Notes: generated by a model from the sequence alone, not told the origin. A stretch of 9,315 nucleotides of DNA from Sphingobacterium sp. UBA6711 (GCA_002454415.1 DKIT01000140.1:16983-26297); one strand, 5' to 3'. Positions 1-7,446 are shown, counted from the first letter of the stretch. A program made the numbers and translations.

Positions 1-27
1 CCTTTTTTAGTTTATACATTTTATTTT

Positions 28-1956
28 TTATCCAACCATCGTACTGGTCAATTTTACATCACAAAGCTTTTTTGCTTCTGCTATGATGGCACTAGCATCA
101 TAATAAGCATTTTTCCATTGAGCATTTTGTTCCGCATGCTCGATGATCGTATCAGGTATTCCTAAACGAATAACCTGACTATGATAACCGTGGTCAGCCA
201 TAAATTCCAATACGGCCGAACCTACCCCCCCTTGAAGGCTTCCATCTTCAACAGTAATGATTTTATTAAACTTCTCAAAGACCTGATGCAACAACTCCTC
301 ATCCAAAGGTTTAGCAAATCTAAGATCGTAATGTGCAGGATGTATTCCCAATTCGTTCAATTGCTGTACTGCTTTAACAGCCTCGTTACCTATCGCACCA
401 AAACTTAAAATAGCGAGTTCCTCTCCTGCTGTTATAAGACGCCCCTTACCAATTTCTATTTCCGTAAAAGGGCGACGCCAATCCGGCATAACACCATTTC
501 CTCTGGGATATCTGATAACAAATGGACCTTTATTAGGCAACTGAGCTGTATACATCAAATTTCGTAACTCCTCCTCATTCATTGGAGCAGAAACTGTCAT
601 ATTCGGAACACATCGCATAAACGCTATATCATAAGCGCCATGGTGCGTGGCACCATCGGCTCCCACTACTCCAGCACGATCCAAACAGAAAACTACATTC
701 AGGTTCTGTAATGCCACATCATGGATTACCTGATCGTAGGCTCGCTGCATGAACGACGAATATATATTACAAAATGGCAACAGCCCCTGAGTTGCAAGTC
801 CGGCACTGAACGTAACAGCATGTTGTTCAGCAATACCAACATCAAATGCACGTTCGGGCATTGCTTTCATCATAATATTCATGGAAGAACCCGATGGCAT
901 TGCTGGGGTTATACCCACGATCTTATTATTTTCTTCTGCGAGCTCCACCAAAGTATGTCCAAAGACATCCTGGAACTTAGGTGCTACAGGTTTATCACTT
1001 GATGATTTCTTGATCTCCCCTGTAATTTTATCAAATAAACCTGGAGCATGCCACTTCGTCTGATCTTTTTCAGCCAATGCGAATCCCTTTCCTTTGATGG
1101 TGACAGCATGTAACAATTTAGGTCCGGGTATATGTTTAAGATCTTCCAGGGTTTTTGCCAATTTCTTAACATCATGCCCGTCAACTGGCCCGAAATATCT
1201 AAAATTTAAGGATTCAAAGAGATTAGCATTTTTTAGTAAGGTTCCTTTGATACTTTTTTCAAGCTTCTTGGCAATGCCGAGTGCATTTGGACCTACTTCT
1301 GAAATCTTGGTCAATACAGCCGCTATATCGTCTCTAAATCTATTATATCGCTTTGATGTCGTAATGCTTGTCAAATATTCTTTTAATGCACCCACATTAG
1401 GATCTATAGACATACAGTTATCATTCAAAATCACCAAAAGATTCGATTTAGAAATGCCAGCGTGATTTAATGCTTCAAACGCCATTCCCCCTGTGAGGGC
1501 ACCATCACCGATAACCGCGATGTGCTGCCGATCTTTCTCACCTTTAATCTGGGATGCGACAGCCATACCCAGCGCGGCAGAAATAGATGTAGAGGAGTGG
1601 CCCACGCCAAAGGCATCGTATTTAGATTCAAAACGGTTTGGAAAGCCCGAAATTCCGTTTTCTATTCGATTCGTATGAAATATATCGCGACGTCCCGTTA
1701 GTATTTTATGCCCATAGGCCTGATGGCCAACATCCCAAATCAATTGATCATATGGGGTGTTCATGACGTAATGTAACGCCACCGTTAACTCAACGACTCC
1801 CAAACTTGCTGCAAAGTGACCACCATTTACCGAAACTTGGTCAATGATAAATTGACGTAATTCCTGGCTTAACTGTTCTAATTGGTCTTCCTTTAGCTTT
1901 TTAAGATCAGAGGGATCGTTTATTTTACTTAATAGTTCTCCAGCCTCAAACTGCAT
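28..1956 (-). CDS. dxs: 1-deoxy-D-xylulose-5-phosphate synthase
   Basis: This cytoplasmic, thiamine-diphosphate-dependent enzyme condenses pyruvate with glyceraldehyde 3-phosphate to give DXP. DXP is the entry point of the MEP isoprenoid pathway and also feeds thiamine and pyridoxal synthesis. The 642-residue length is normal for DXS. Visible motifs: His47 in NGGHFAASLG, DVGHQAY at 75-81, and the ThDP/Mg motif GDGALTGG at 150-157 paired with Asn180 in LNDN. GIAEQHAVTFSAG at 374-386 holds the presumed catalytic Glu377, and DRAGVVGADGATHHG at 426-440 lies in the pyrimidine-binding transketolase domain. A C-terminal transketolase domain runs from about 505 to 630. The ATG is followed at once by a typical N-terminus (LLSKINDPSDLKKL), so the start looks right. 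The gene is divergent from scpA across 159 nt. Its promoter is unclear: TTACTTTG (complement of 1986-1993) is one base off TAnnTTTG, with no good -33 partner. Only 27 nt follow the stop in the window, and no terminator is visible there. thiL nearby needs the same thiamine pathway that DXP feeds, but the two genes do not form an operon. Confidence 0.97.
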   Translation of the reverse strand: MQFEAGELLSKINDPSDLKKLKEDQLEQLSQELRQFIIDQVSVNGGHFAASLGVVELTVALHYVMNTPYDQLIWDVGHQAYGHKILTGRRDIFHTNRIENGISGFPNRFESKYDAFGVGHSSTSISAALGMAVASQIKGEKDRQHIAVIGDGALTGGMAFEALNHAGISKSNLLVILNDNCMSIDPNVGALKEYLTSITTSKRYNRFRDDIAAVLTKISEVGPNALGIAKKLEKSIKGTLLKNANLFESLNFRYFGPVDGHDVKKLAKTLEDLKHIPGPKLLHAVTIKGKGFALAEKDQTKWHAPGLFDKITGEIKKSSSDKPVAPKFQDVFGHTLVELAEENNKIVGITPAMPSGSSMNIMMKAMPERAFDVGIAEQHAVTFSAGLATQGLLPFCNIYSSFMQRAYDQVIHDVALQNLNVVFCLDRAGVVGADGATHHGAYDIAFMRCVPNMTVSAPMNEEELRNLMYTAQLPNKGPFVIRYPRGNGVMPDWRRPFTEIEIGKGRLITAGEELAILSFGAIGNEAVKAVQQLNELGIHPAHYDLRFAKPLDEELLHQVFEKFNKIITVEDGSLQGGVGSAVLEFMADHGYHSQVIRLGIPDTIIEHAEQNAQWKNAYYDASAIIAEAKKLCDVKLTSTMVG

Positions 1957-2099
1957 AGTACTGCTATTTACATGATATATTCGTACAAAGTAACAACAAT
2001 TTTATTTAATCTTTAAAATAAATCGCATTTACCTATTGAAGTAAAACAAATAAAATAATGAATAGTTTCTAAAGGAGCTATTCAAAAAGATTTTATATG

Positions 2100-2107
2100 T
2101 AAATTTG
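2100..2107 (+). promoter_or_regulatory. putative Bacteroidota -7 element of the scpA promoter
   Basis: TAAATTTG matches the Bacteroidota housekeeping sigma consensus TAnnTTTG exactly and lies 8 nt before the scpA ATG. No convincing TTG (-33 element) stands at the expected distance upstream, so the assignment is tentative. If it is used, transcription would begin about 2-5 nt before the ATG, making a nearly leaderless mRNA. Confidence 0.4.
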
Positions 2108-2115
2108 TATGAGAT

Positions 2116-2904
2116 ATGCAAGTAGAAGAAGGCTACGAAATCAGGCTTCCTCAATTTGAGGGACCTTTTGATTTATTATTATTTTTTATCGAACGTGATG
2201 AACTGAATATCCATGATATTCCAATTTCAAAAATTACAGATGACTTCTTGTCTTATGTGAGCCAGATGCAAGCGCTCAATATGGAAATGGCAAGTGAGTT
2301 CATCTTTGTTGCTTCGACATTAATGCGTATCAAAGCCAAAATGTTACTGCCTCGTCCTGATTTGGATGAAAATGAAAATGAAATTGATCTGAGAGAAGAC
2401 CTTGTTCAAAAACTTATCCTTTATAAGCAATTTAAGCAAACCTGTGAGGATTTGAGAATCATGGAAGAAGATCGTCTCAAATTATACAGTCGAGGCAATA
2501 TACGATACGATATCCAACAACAGCTCCAATTAGATACTACTGGCGAAAATTTGGATAGCTTCGATCTATACGGTCTAATGATGATATACGAACAGATGAT
2601 GTATCAATTCCGTAACCGGCCTCCAGAAGTAACACATACAGTTGTTAAATATCCTTACACTATTGAACAACAAAAGAGAGCAATAGCCGAGCTAATTGAC
2701 ATTAATAAAAAATTGGATTTTCAAGAAATTCTTAAAAACTCGGAAAATAAAATCCAATTCGTTTATAACTTTCTAGCTATTCTTGAGATGCTTCAGCAAC
2801 GGTTATTGCAGATTGAGGTGGGTTTGGGCTACAACAATTTCAATGTTGCCGAAAGAGACCCAAATCAGGTCGAAGAATTCGCTTTGGAGAGTGAAGCAGT
2901 ATAA
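2116..2904 (+). CDS. scpA: segregation and condensation protein A (kleisin)
   Basis: ScpA is the kleisin subunit of the bacterial Smc-ScpAB condensin, which bridges the Smc head domains and helps organise and separate newly replicated origins. The 262-residue length fits the family. The N-terminal signature LPQFEGPFDLLLFFIERDEL (11-30) is followed by NIHDIPISKITDDFL, the Smc-neck-binding helical domain. A second conserved helix, EFIFVASTLMRIKAKMLLPR (61-80), ends in the usual acidic linker (DLDENENEIDLRED). The C-terminal part from about 190 to 250 should be the winged helix that contacts the other Smc head. The start at 2116 is chosen because the family signature begins only ten residues in; the ATG at 2109 is out of frame. 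No strong Shine-Dalgarno sequence precedes it. scpB is not in the window. It is the only complete gene here that would run toward the proposed origin, and its G:C balance (32:33 in 2401-2580) differs from nadB's. It ends on a terminator shared with thiL. Confidence 0.96.
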   Translation: MQVEEGYEIRLPQFEGPFDLLLFFIERDELNIHDIPISKITDDFLSYVSQMQALNMEMASEFIFVASTLMRIKAKMLLPRPDLDENENEIDLREDLVQKLILYKQFKQTCEDLRIMEEDRLKLYSRGNIRYDIQQQLQLDTTGENLDSFDLYGLMMIYEQMMYQFRNRPPEVTHTVVKYPYTIEQQKRAIAELIDINKKLDFQEILKNSENKIQFVYNFLAILEMLQQRLLQIEVGLGYNNFNVAERDPNQVEEFALESEAV

Positions 2905-2935
2905 AAAAAGACCTGTCTTGGACAGGTCTTTTTTT
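2903..2935. terminator. bidirectional intrinsic terminator between scpA and thiL
   Basis: Perfect 15-nt arms (2903-2917 and 2921-2935) surround a 3-nt TTG loop. The GC-containing core is GACCTGTC/GACAGGTC. It is flanked by seven A on the left and seven T on the right, so each strand has a U-tract after the hairpin. The left arm begins inside the scpA TAA stop codon and the right arm ends 4 nt before the thiL stop. It can therefore end both convergent transcripts. Confidence 0.93.
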
Positions 2936-2939
2936 ATAA

Positions 2940-3992
2940 CTAATCATTCTTCTTAAAAGCATTCCACCCTTGAGCGGTTATCGGATAAAGATTTCCAGAT
3001 TTAGAAATCATTTCACAGCCTTCGGAAGCTGGTGTCATGTAACCAATAATACTGATATCAGGTAAGTTTTTAATTTTATCATGATCAGCCTGCGCTATAG
3101 TGAATAAAAGTTCATAATCTTCGCCTCCATTAAGTGCCGCTACGGTTGGATCAATTCCAAATTCCCTTCCTGTATCATAAGTCATTTGATCCAATGGAAT
3201 CTTTTCCTCATATAATCGGCAGCCTTTATCCGACTGTCTACAAATATGAAGAATTTCCGATGCAAGTCCATCCGAAATATCCATCATTGCTGTAGGTTTG
3301 ATATCCAACTTAGCGAATAGCTCAACAATATCTTTCCGAGCCTCGGGTTTCAATTGGCGCTCAACGATATAATCTTTTCCTTCCAGATCTGGCTGCACAT
3401 TGGGATTTTCTAAATAGATATCTTTTTCCCGTTCTAAGAGCTGCAAGCCCATGTAAGCCGCGCCTAGATCACCTGAAACACACAGTAAATCTCCCTCCTG
3501 TGCGCCATTACGATAAACAATCTTATCCGAATCAGCGTAACCTATGCTCGTCACAGAAATAACCAGGCCCTGGGCTGAAGCCGAGGTATCCCCACCAATT
3601 AAATCAACATTATACTTCTTACAAGCAATCAGCGCGCCTTGGTAAATTTCCTCGACTGCTTCCAAAGGAAACTTAGATGATAGACCAATTGAGAAGGTGA
3701 TTTGCGAAGCTATTCCATTCATCGCATAGATATCGCTCAAATTGACCTGAACAGCTTTATAGCCCAAATGTTTCAAGGGTACATATCTCAGATCAAAATG
3801 AATTCCTTCCAAAAGCAAGTCAGTGGATATCAACGTTTTCTTACCCTCAAAATCCAAAACAGCAGCGTCATCACCTATCCCTTTAATGGTGGACTTCTCT
3901 GTTAGTTCTACAGCTTTTCTTATATAATCTATCAGTCCAAACTCGCCCATTTCCTCCAAATTGGTCCGCTCAGTATTATCAAAATCAAACAT
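2940..3992 (-). CDS. thiL: thiamine-monophosphate kinase
   Basis: ThiL phosphorylates thiamine monophosphate with ATP to give thiamine diphosphate, the last step of de novo thiamine synthesis and the cofactor used by Dxs. The protein has 350 residues, within the family range. Motifs of the PurM/ThiL-like ATP-binding fold are in order: GEFGLI (16-21), GIGDDAAVLD (38-47; metal/phosphate-binding acidic residues), STDLLLEGIHFD (56-67), NLSDIYAM (84-91), GGDTSAS (133-139), MDISDGLASE (237-246) and NGGEDYELLF (288-297). No key motif is missing. The ATG is preceded by an AT-rich repeat rather than a Shine-Dalgarno sequence, as is common in Bacteroidota. thiL lies 222 nt downstream of nadA on the same strand. 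That gap holds no gene and no terminator that I can recognise, so weak read-through from nadA is possible but not shown. thiL converges with scpA. Confidence 0.96.
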   Translation of the reverse strand: MFDFDNTERTNLEEMGEFGLIDYIRKAVELTEKSTIKGIGDDAAVLDFEGKKTLISTDLLLEGIHFDLRYVPLKHLGYKAVQVNLSDIYAMNGIASQITFSIGLSSKFPLEAVEEIYQGALIACKKYNVDLIGGDTSASAQGLVISVTSIGYADSDKIVYRNGAQEGDLLCVSGDLGAAYMGLQLLEREKDIYLENPNVQPDLEGKDYIVERQLKPEARKDIVELFAKLDIKPTAMMDISDGLASEILHICRQSDKGCRLYEEKIPLDQMTYDTGREFGIDPTVAALNGGEDYELLFTIAQADHDKIKNLPDISIIGYMTPASEGCEMISKSGNLYPITAQGWNAFKKND

Positions 3993-4015
3993 GTTTAAAA
4001 GTTTAAAAGTTTATT
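3993..4015 (+). repeat. short tandem repeat (GTTTAAAA) upstream of thiL
   Basis: Two complete GTTTAAAA units and a partial third (GTTTATT) lie directly against the thiL start codon, on its 5' untranslated side. A change in unit number would alter the leader length of thiL. This could equally be a chance low-complexity leader. Confidence 0.55.
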
Positions 4016-4214
4016 ATAATAATGCCAAACAATCATCTCTCAAAGATTGATCATGTTGCCATTAGAAACAGCTATCGCAATAAATCCAACAGATTTTGGC
4101 ACCTAACTAGCCATAACTCCTATTTCTATTCTATCAAAAAAGAAATTAAAGTCCACTTGGGTACTGAAAACTAATCCCTAAACCTATTGCTAATATAAAA
4201 AATCATACAAATTT

Positions 4215-5210
4215 CTATAATCCTAAACTCGCCGATATTTCCAACATCCGTTCAATAGGACGCTGGGCGCGAAAAATAACGTCTTCAGGAAGAAGAATTT
4301 CAGGCGATTCGTATTTAAGGCAATTATAGAGCTTCTCAAGTGTATTCAACTTCATATGTGGACAATCATTACACGCACAGGCATTGTTAGGAGGTGCCGG
4401 TATAAAAGTCTTATGGGGACTCGCTTTCTGCATCTGATGTAGAATACCTGATTCTGTGGCGACAATATAGGACTGAGCCGCATCATTCTGCGTAAATTTA
4501 AGCATTCCAGCTGTGGATCCCACATAATCTGCATTTGCTAATATATGGTCTTCACATTCAGGGTGAGCAATAAATTTTGCTTCCGGATATTCGTTTCTCA
4601 AGCGATCAATTTTATCTTGCGAAAAGATCTCATGCACCATACATGCTCCATTCCAAAGGACCAGATCACGGCCAGTTTTCTTTTTTACGTATGCACCTAG
4701 ATTACGGTCGGGACCAAAGATGATTTTCTGATCTTTAGGCAAACTCTCCACAATTTGAACAGCATTACTAGAGGTACATACGATATCCGAAAGCGCTTTC
4801 AATTCAGCTGTACAGTTCACGTAAGTGATGACCAAATGATCAGGATATTGTTCTTTAAATTTAGCAAAAAGATGTGGTGGGCAGGAATCTGACAATGAAC
4901 AGCCAGCTTTTGCATCTGGTAAAATAACCTTTTTCGCTGGTGATAGTATTTTGGCTGTCTCCGCCATGAAATGTACTCCGGCAAACACAATTAAATCCGC
5001 ATCTGTTTTGGCAGCTTCTTGTGATAGCCCCAGGCTATCTCCTATATAATCTGCTATATCCTGAATTTCAGACTCTTGATAATAATGAGCCAAAATTACA
5101 GCATTCTTTTCTCTCTTTAATCGTTGGATTTCTTTAACCAAATCCAATGAAGGATCAATCGGAGCATCGATATAACCTTTGGCCTGAAGCTCATAATTTA
5201 CAATTTCCAT
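4215..5210 (-). CDS. nadA: quinolinate synthase (4Fe-4S)
   Basis: NadA condenses iminoaspartate (from NadB) with dihydroxyacetone phosphate to make quinolinate, the precursor of NAD. It needs an oxygen-sensitive [4Fe-4S] cluster held by three cysteines. The 331 residues show AHYYQ (41-45) and DIADYIGDSL (51-60). The first ligand is Cys104 in DAKAGCSLSDSC, the second is Cys190 in NGACMVHE, and a cysteine-rich site CACNDCPHM at 278-286 supplies the third (probably Cys283 by analogy with the last Cys of the E. coli motif). HPEC (216-219) and GSTAGM (231-236) are also typical. The start is supported by a plausible N-terminal lead into VKEIQRLKREKNAVILAHYY and a promoter-like site just upstream. 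nadA is separated from nadB by about 2.9 kb and is transcribed away from it. A 222-nt non-coding stretch (3993-4214) without a clear terminator follows the gene. Confidence 0.97.
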   Translation of the reverse strand: MEIVNYELQAKGYIDAPIDPSLDLVKEIQRLKREKNAVILAHYYQESEIQDIADYIGDSLGLSQEAAKTDADLIVFAGVHFMAETAKILSPAKKVILPDAKAGCSLSDSCPPHLFAKFKEQYPDHLVITYVNCTAELKALSDIVCTSSNAVQIVESLPKDQKIIFGPDRNLGAYVKKKTGRDLVLWNGACMVHEIFSQDKIDRLRNEYPEAKFIAHPECEDHILANADYVGSTAGMLKFTQNDAAQSYIVATESGILHQMQKASPHKTFIPAPPNNACACNDCPHMKLNTLEKLYNCLKYESPEILLPEDVIFRAQRPIERMLEISASLGL

Positions 5211-5237
5211 GCGGGTACTTTCAACTTTTATGAATCA

Positions 5238-5271
5238 CAAAAATAAGCATTGTTGCATATATAAAAGTCAA
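5238..5271 (-). promoter_or_regulatory. putative nadA promoter
   Basis: On the minus strand TATTTTTG (complement of 5238-5245) matches TAnnTTTG, and TTG (complement of 5269-5271) lies 23 nt upstream of it, slightly longer than the usual spacing. The -7 element ends 27 nt before the nadA ATG, leaving a short leader. Confidence 0.45.
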
Positions 5272-5299
5272 TTAAAAGCAAATTAATCAAATGATAGCC

Positions 5300-5327
5300 A
5301 TATACGCTTAATGGCTGCAGCGTATAT
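5300..5327. repeat. perfect 9-bp inverted repeat upstream of nadA
   Basis: Arms ATATACGCT (5300-5308) and AGCGTATAT (5319-5327) are perfect complements around a 10-nt spacer. A second, overlapping pair AGCCAT (5296-5301) / ATGGCT (5311-5316) offers an alternative pairing. The site is about 30 bp beyond the candidate -33 element of nadA. It could be an operator for a dimeric regulator; no known NAD-regulator motif is recognised. Confidence 0.5.
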
Positions 5328-5656
5328 TGTGCGATAATCATCATTTAATAGCTGATATCTAACACATTAATTATCTTTTCTGGCTAAAAGGATCATGATC
5401 ATTATTGGCTTCCTGGATGTTTCTGTTCATAAATTTGATTTATAAACGCGATCTTTTAAAATTCCTTTAACATGAAAACAGGATTCGTAAATTATGCGTA
5501 AGAACTATATTGATAATAATAGTTAAATTTATATCGATATATAATAATAAAAAGAGATCATTTTAAAATAAACCCTCCTAGAATCCAATATTTAGCAGCC
5601 GTTACAAACACATATCCTAGAGCAAAAGCTCAAAGGGTTTATTGTAAACTATTTCT

Positions 5657-5827
5657 ATGTTAGAAAATCAGTTTCGCCAAGTTCCGACTTTCCTAGCCTT
5701 TGAAACATTCTTAGGCATATTACAAAGCAATGAAAAATATCGCATAAAAGGAAGCTTTATTTATAAACATTTTACAGGGCAAAGCGATTTAAAGCCGTTT
5801 AAAGTCCGATTTATGATCTGTACATGA
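5657..5827 (+). CDS. possible 56-codon small ORF, unknown
   Basis: ATG at 5657 opens 56 codons ending in TGA (start MLENQFRQVPTFLAFETFLG). It lies in one of the few less AT-rich islands of the spacer (about 32% GC for 5641-5820). No clear ribosome-binding site or TAnnTTTG promoter precedes it, and I recognise no family. The opposite strand also has a partly open frame here (ending KNVSKARKVGTWRN, interrupted by a TAA), so the island may be a decayed gene on either strand. Treat as a candidate only. Confidence 0.18.
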   Translation: MLENQFRQVPTFLAFETFLGILQSNEKYRIKGSFIYKHFTGQSDLKPFKVRFMICT

Positions 5828-5843
5828 ATCAATAAATTTATAT

Positions 5844-5864
5844 TGAATTCTCAGAGGGTTTAAT
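5844..5864 (+). repeat. dispersed repeat, copy 1 (TGAATTCTCA...GGTTTAAT)
   Basis: This 21-nt element matches a second copy at 6430-6450 at 18 of 21 positions; the only differences are three adjacent bases in the middle. Both copies have the same orientation, 586 bp apart. Confidence 0.6.
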
Positions 5865-5892
5865 TGGTCAATTATAGATGAATTAAACTATG

Positions 5893-6171
5893 TCAAACTG
5901 AATAATACACAAAGCCCGCAACAGAAATGTAAAATAGAGGTCTTGAGAATCGCCTGTAGTATTTTTTGTCGCTGTCACGGGAATTTATAGCAATCTGCTT
6001 ACGAAGCTCAGCAAATCTATCTATTCCTTCTTTTAGCACCAAGTGTAGGACATGATTTAAAATAACAACAACAAATGTCCAGATCCCACTATAAACCTAA
6101 ACAAACGGCAATAGGAGAAAAGTATCGGTATAAAGCGCACTAGAATCGCATATTCTAGAAAAAAAATAACG
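5893..6171 (-). pseudogene. probable remnant of a small membrane-protein gene, in-frame TAG
   Basis: Read on the minus strand, one frame is open from 6171 to the TGA at 5893-5895 except for a single TAG at 6097-6099. The 24 codons before the TAG end in a hydrophobic stretch (DTFLLLPFV). The 67 codons after it continue as VYSGIWTFVVVILNHVLHLV, a likely membrane helix. A charged segment follows (KEGIDRFAELRKQIAINSRD, then DSDKKYYRRFSR), and then a second hydrophobic stretch, PLFYISVAGFVYYSV. The alternation of hydrophobic and charged blocks and the raised GC (about 39% for 5941-6060) look like former coding sequence. No start codon remains in the upstream part, where a TAA at 6172-6174 closes the frame. 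A GTG at about codon 20 of the tail could start a shorter intact product. The family is not recognised, and chance openness in AT-rich DNA is the main alternative. Confidence 0.4.
6140..6158. repeat. 7-bp inverted repeat CTAGAAT/ATTCTAG
   Basis: Perfect arms at 6140-6146 and 6152-6158 with a 5-nt CGCAT loop, followed on the right by a run of eight A (6159-6166). The left arm is one of the recurring TAGAATC elements of this spacer. It may be a weak hairpin or a protein-binding palindrome. Confidence 0.5.
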
Positions 6172-6429
6172 TTATGAAAAATAGGGGAATCTCAGAAGGA
6201 TAAATGAGCTTAGTATAAATAAAATCTGAATTTCTTAAAAATATTTTAAAAATGAACACAGTAAGAATTCGATATTTATTAAAAGAACTATGTAGATCGA
6301 CTATAAACGAATCTGAAAAGGTTAATTTTTTTAAAAAGTAATGGGAAAGATATATTCTGGCTTCTCTATGCAAAAGATAGCCATTGAGAATTGTGTATAA
6401 ACGATATAATCCAATGGATAGCTATTTAC

Positions 6430-6450
6430 TGAATTCTCAAGAGGTTTAAT
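6430..6450 (+). repeat. dispersed repeat, copy 2 (TGAATTCTCA...GGTTTAAT)
   Basis: Second copy of the element at 5844-5864 (18/21 identical, same strand). A near-symmetric pair lies just before it: ATAGCCATTG (from 6377) and CAATGGATAGCTAT (from about 6412). Confidence 0.6.
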
Positions 6451-6550
6451 AACACTGGCATTCTTAAAGTGAGCAGAACAAAAATTACCACAGCAGTAGA
6501 TTTTGGCTCTCAAATTATAAAATCAGGCTACTAACTGTGGCCTACTGGTA

Positions 6551-6720
6551 TTTAAATAAATACGAAATAAACGTAAATTATACGATATAAAATAAGTAAT
6601 TAAAATTAGTAAAAAATCATATAAATAAATTAAATATGGCAATTATAAAGATATAAACAAGAAAAAATTATATAAGTTACTAATATTCAATTAAATACAC
6701 TTAATTTATATTAAAAACTA
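6551..6720. other. extremely AT-rich tract (about 12% GC)
   Basis: By hand count 21 of 170 bases are G or C. The tract has no open frame of note and no obvious phased repeat. Such DNA melts easily and may be curved or bound by AT-hook or nucleoid proteins. It is over 1 kb from the DnaA-box cluster, so it is not the obvious unwinding element of the proposed origin. Confidence 0.7.
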
Positions 6721-7256
6721 AATATTGAACCTGCAAAGGCATATAAATTAGCGAGAAAAAACTCAAATCACTCACATTTGAATAAACAATACAAATACTT
6801 TCTAAAATAAATCTATTTCATCTATAAAGCGTCTATTTTAGAAATAAAGCTGTTTAGAATTGCTTATAAAAAAACTTCTAGCTTATCATCCTCCATATTC
6901 GAATCTAACAGATCTAGTTTTTCATTAATCCGCCTAAAATCAATGTTGGGCAGCAAATATAATAAGATAGTTTGTTCTACAATGAATTATTTTAATAAAT
7001 TATTTTTTTAAAAATAAATTCGATCCGACAGGCCATTACATTAGGTTTAAAATCAAAATTTCGACCATAAAGCCTTCTAGAATCTAATAGAAAATTTTAA
7101 AATCTTATTTTAAGAAAATATGCTATTCTTAATTTATTTAAATCAGAATTCGATGCCTGTAGGTTCAAGTATAGTCTACAGAACATAAAAGAAAATTAAA
7201 TATCGTAATTATATCACATAAATTTAAAAAATTGAAATTTGTAGATCTTCTAGCAG

Positions 7257-7284
7257 ATTTTAGCTGCTAAGAAAGAGCTAAAAT
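7257..7284. repeat. perfect 9-bp inverted repeat with overlapping alternative stem
   Basis: Arms ATTTTAGCT (7257-7265) and AGCTAAAAT (7276-7284) flank a 10-nt spacer. An alternative stem TAGCAG (7251-7256) / CTGCTA (7264-7269) shares bases with the left arm, so only one can form at a time. No gene, promoter or U-tract follows. It may be a protein site or decayed hairpin DNA. Confidence 0.45.
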
Positions 7285-7446
7285 TTTCAATAAATTAACA
7301 TCGATTAGAATTCGATGAAAGCAATTATTCTGTTGAAAATATGCGATATTGAAACCTCACGGCCTTTAAATTAAATTTACAATTTCTCTTTCACCTCTTT
7401 GTGCTCGTTAGGATCCCATAAATCCACAACGAACATCAGAAGCTCA

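Noticed and set aside
1094..1465. 123-codon plus-strand frame inside dxs
   Set aside because: Antisense to conserved DXS sequence; no independent evidence of coding.
3993..4214. Terminator or riboswitch between nadA and thiL (for example a TPP element before thiL)
   Set aside because: No TPP-riboswitch core motifs (CTGAGA, ACCTGA-like) and no stable GC stem followed by a T-run on the minus strand.
5228..5344. 38-codon minus-strand frame just upstream of nadA (starts MMIIAQYTLQPL)
   Set aside because: Considered as a leader peptide, but it covers the candidate nadA promoter and the inverted repeat, and has no enrichment in codons tied to NAD or aspartate metabolism.
5391..5400. Palindrome GATCATGATC, and TATATCGATATA at 5530-5541
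   Set aside because: Short perfect palindromes of this size are expected by chance in about 3 kb of AT-rich DNA and have no context.
6155..6373. 72-codon minus-strand open frame
   Set aside because: Very low-complexity, Phe/Ile/Leu/Lys-rich translation from A/T runs, and it overlaps another spurious frame. No supporting signal.
6331..6513. 60-codon minus-strand open frame (MRAKIYCCGNFCSAHFKN...)
   Set aside because: No promoter, ribosome-binding site or family motif. It overlaps one copy of a dispersed repeat and another open frame (6155-6373), as expected by chance in AT-rich DNA.
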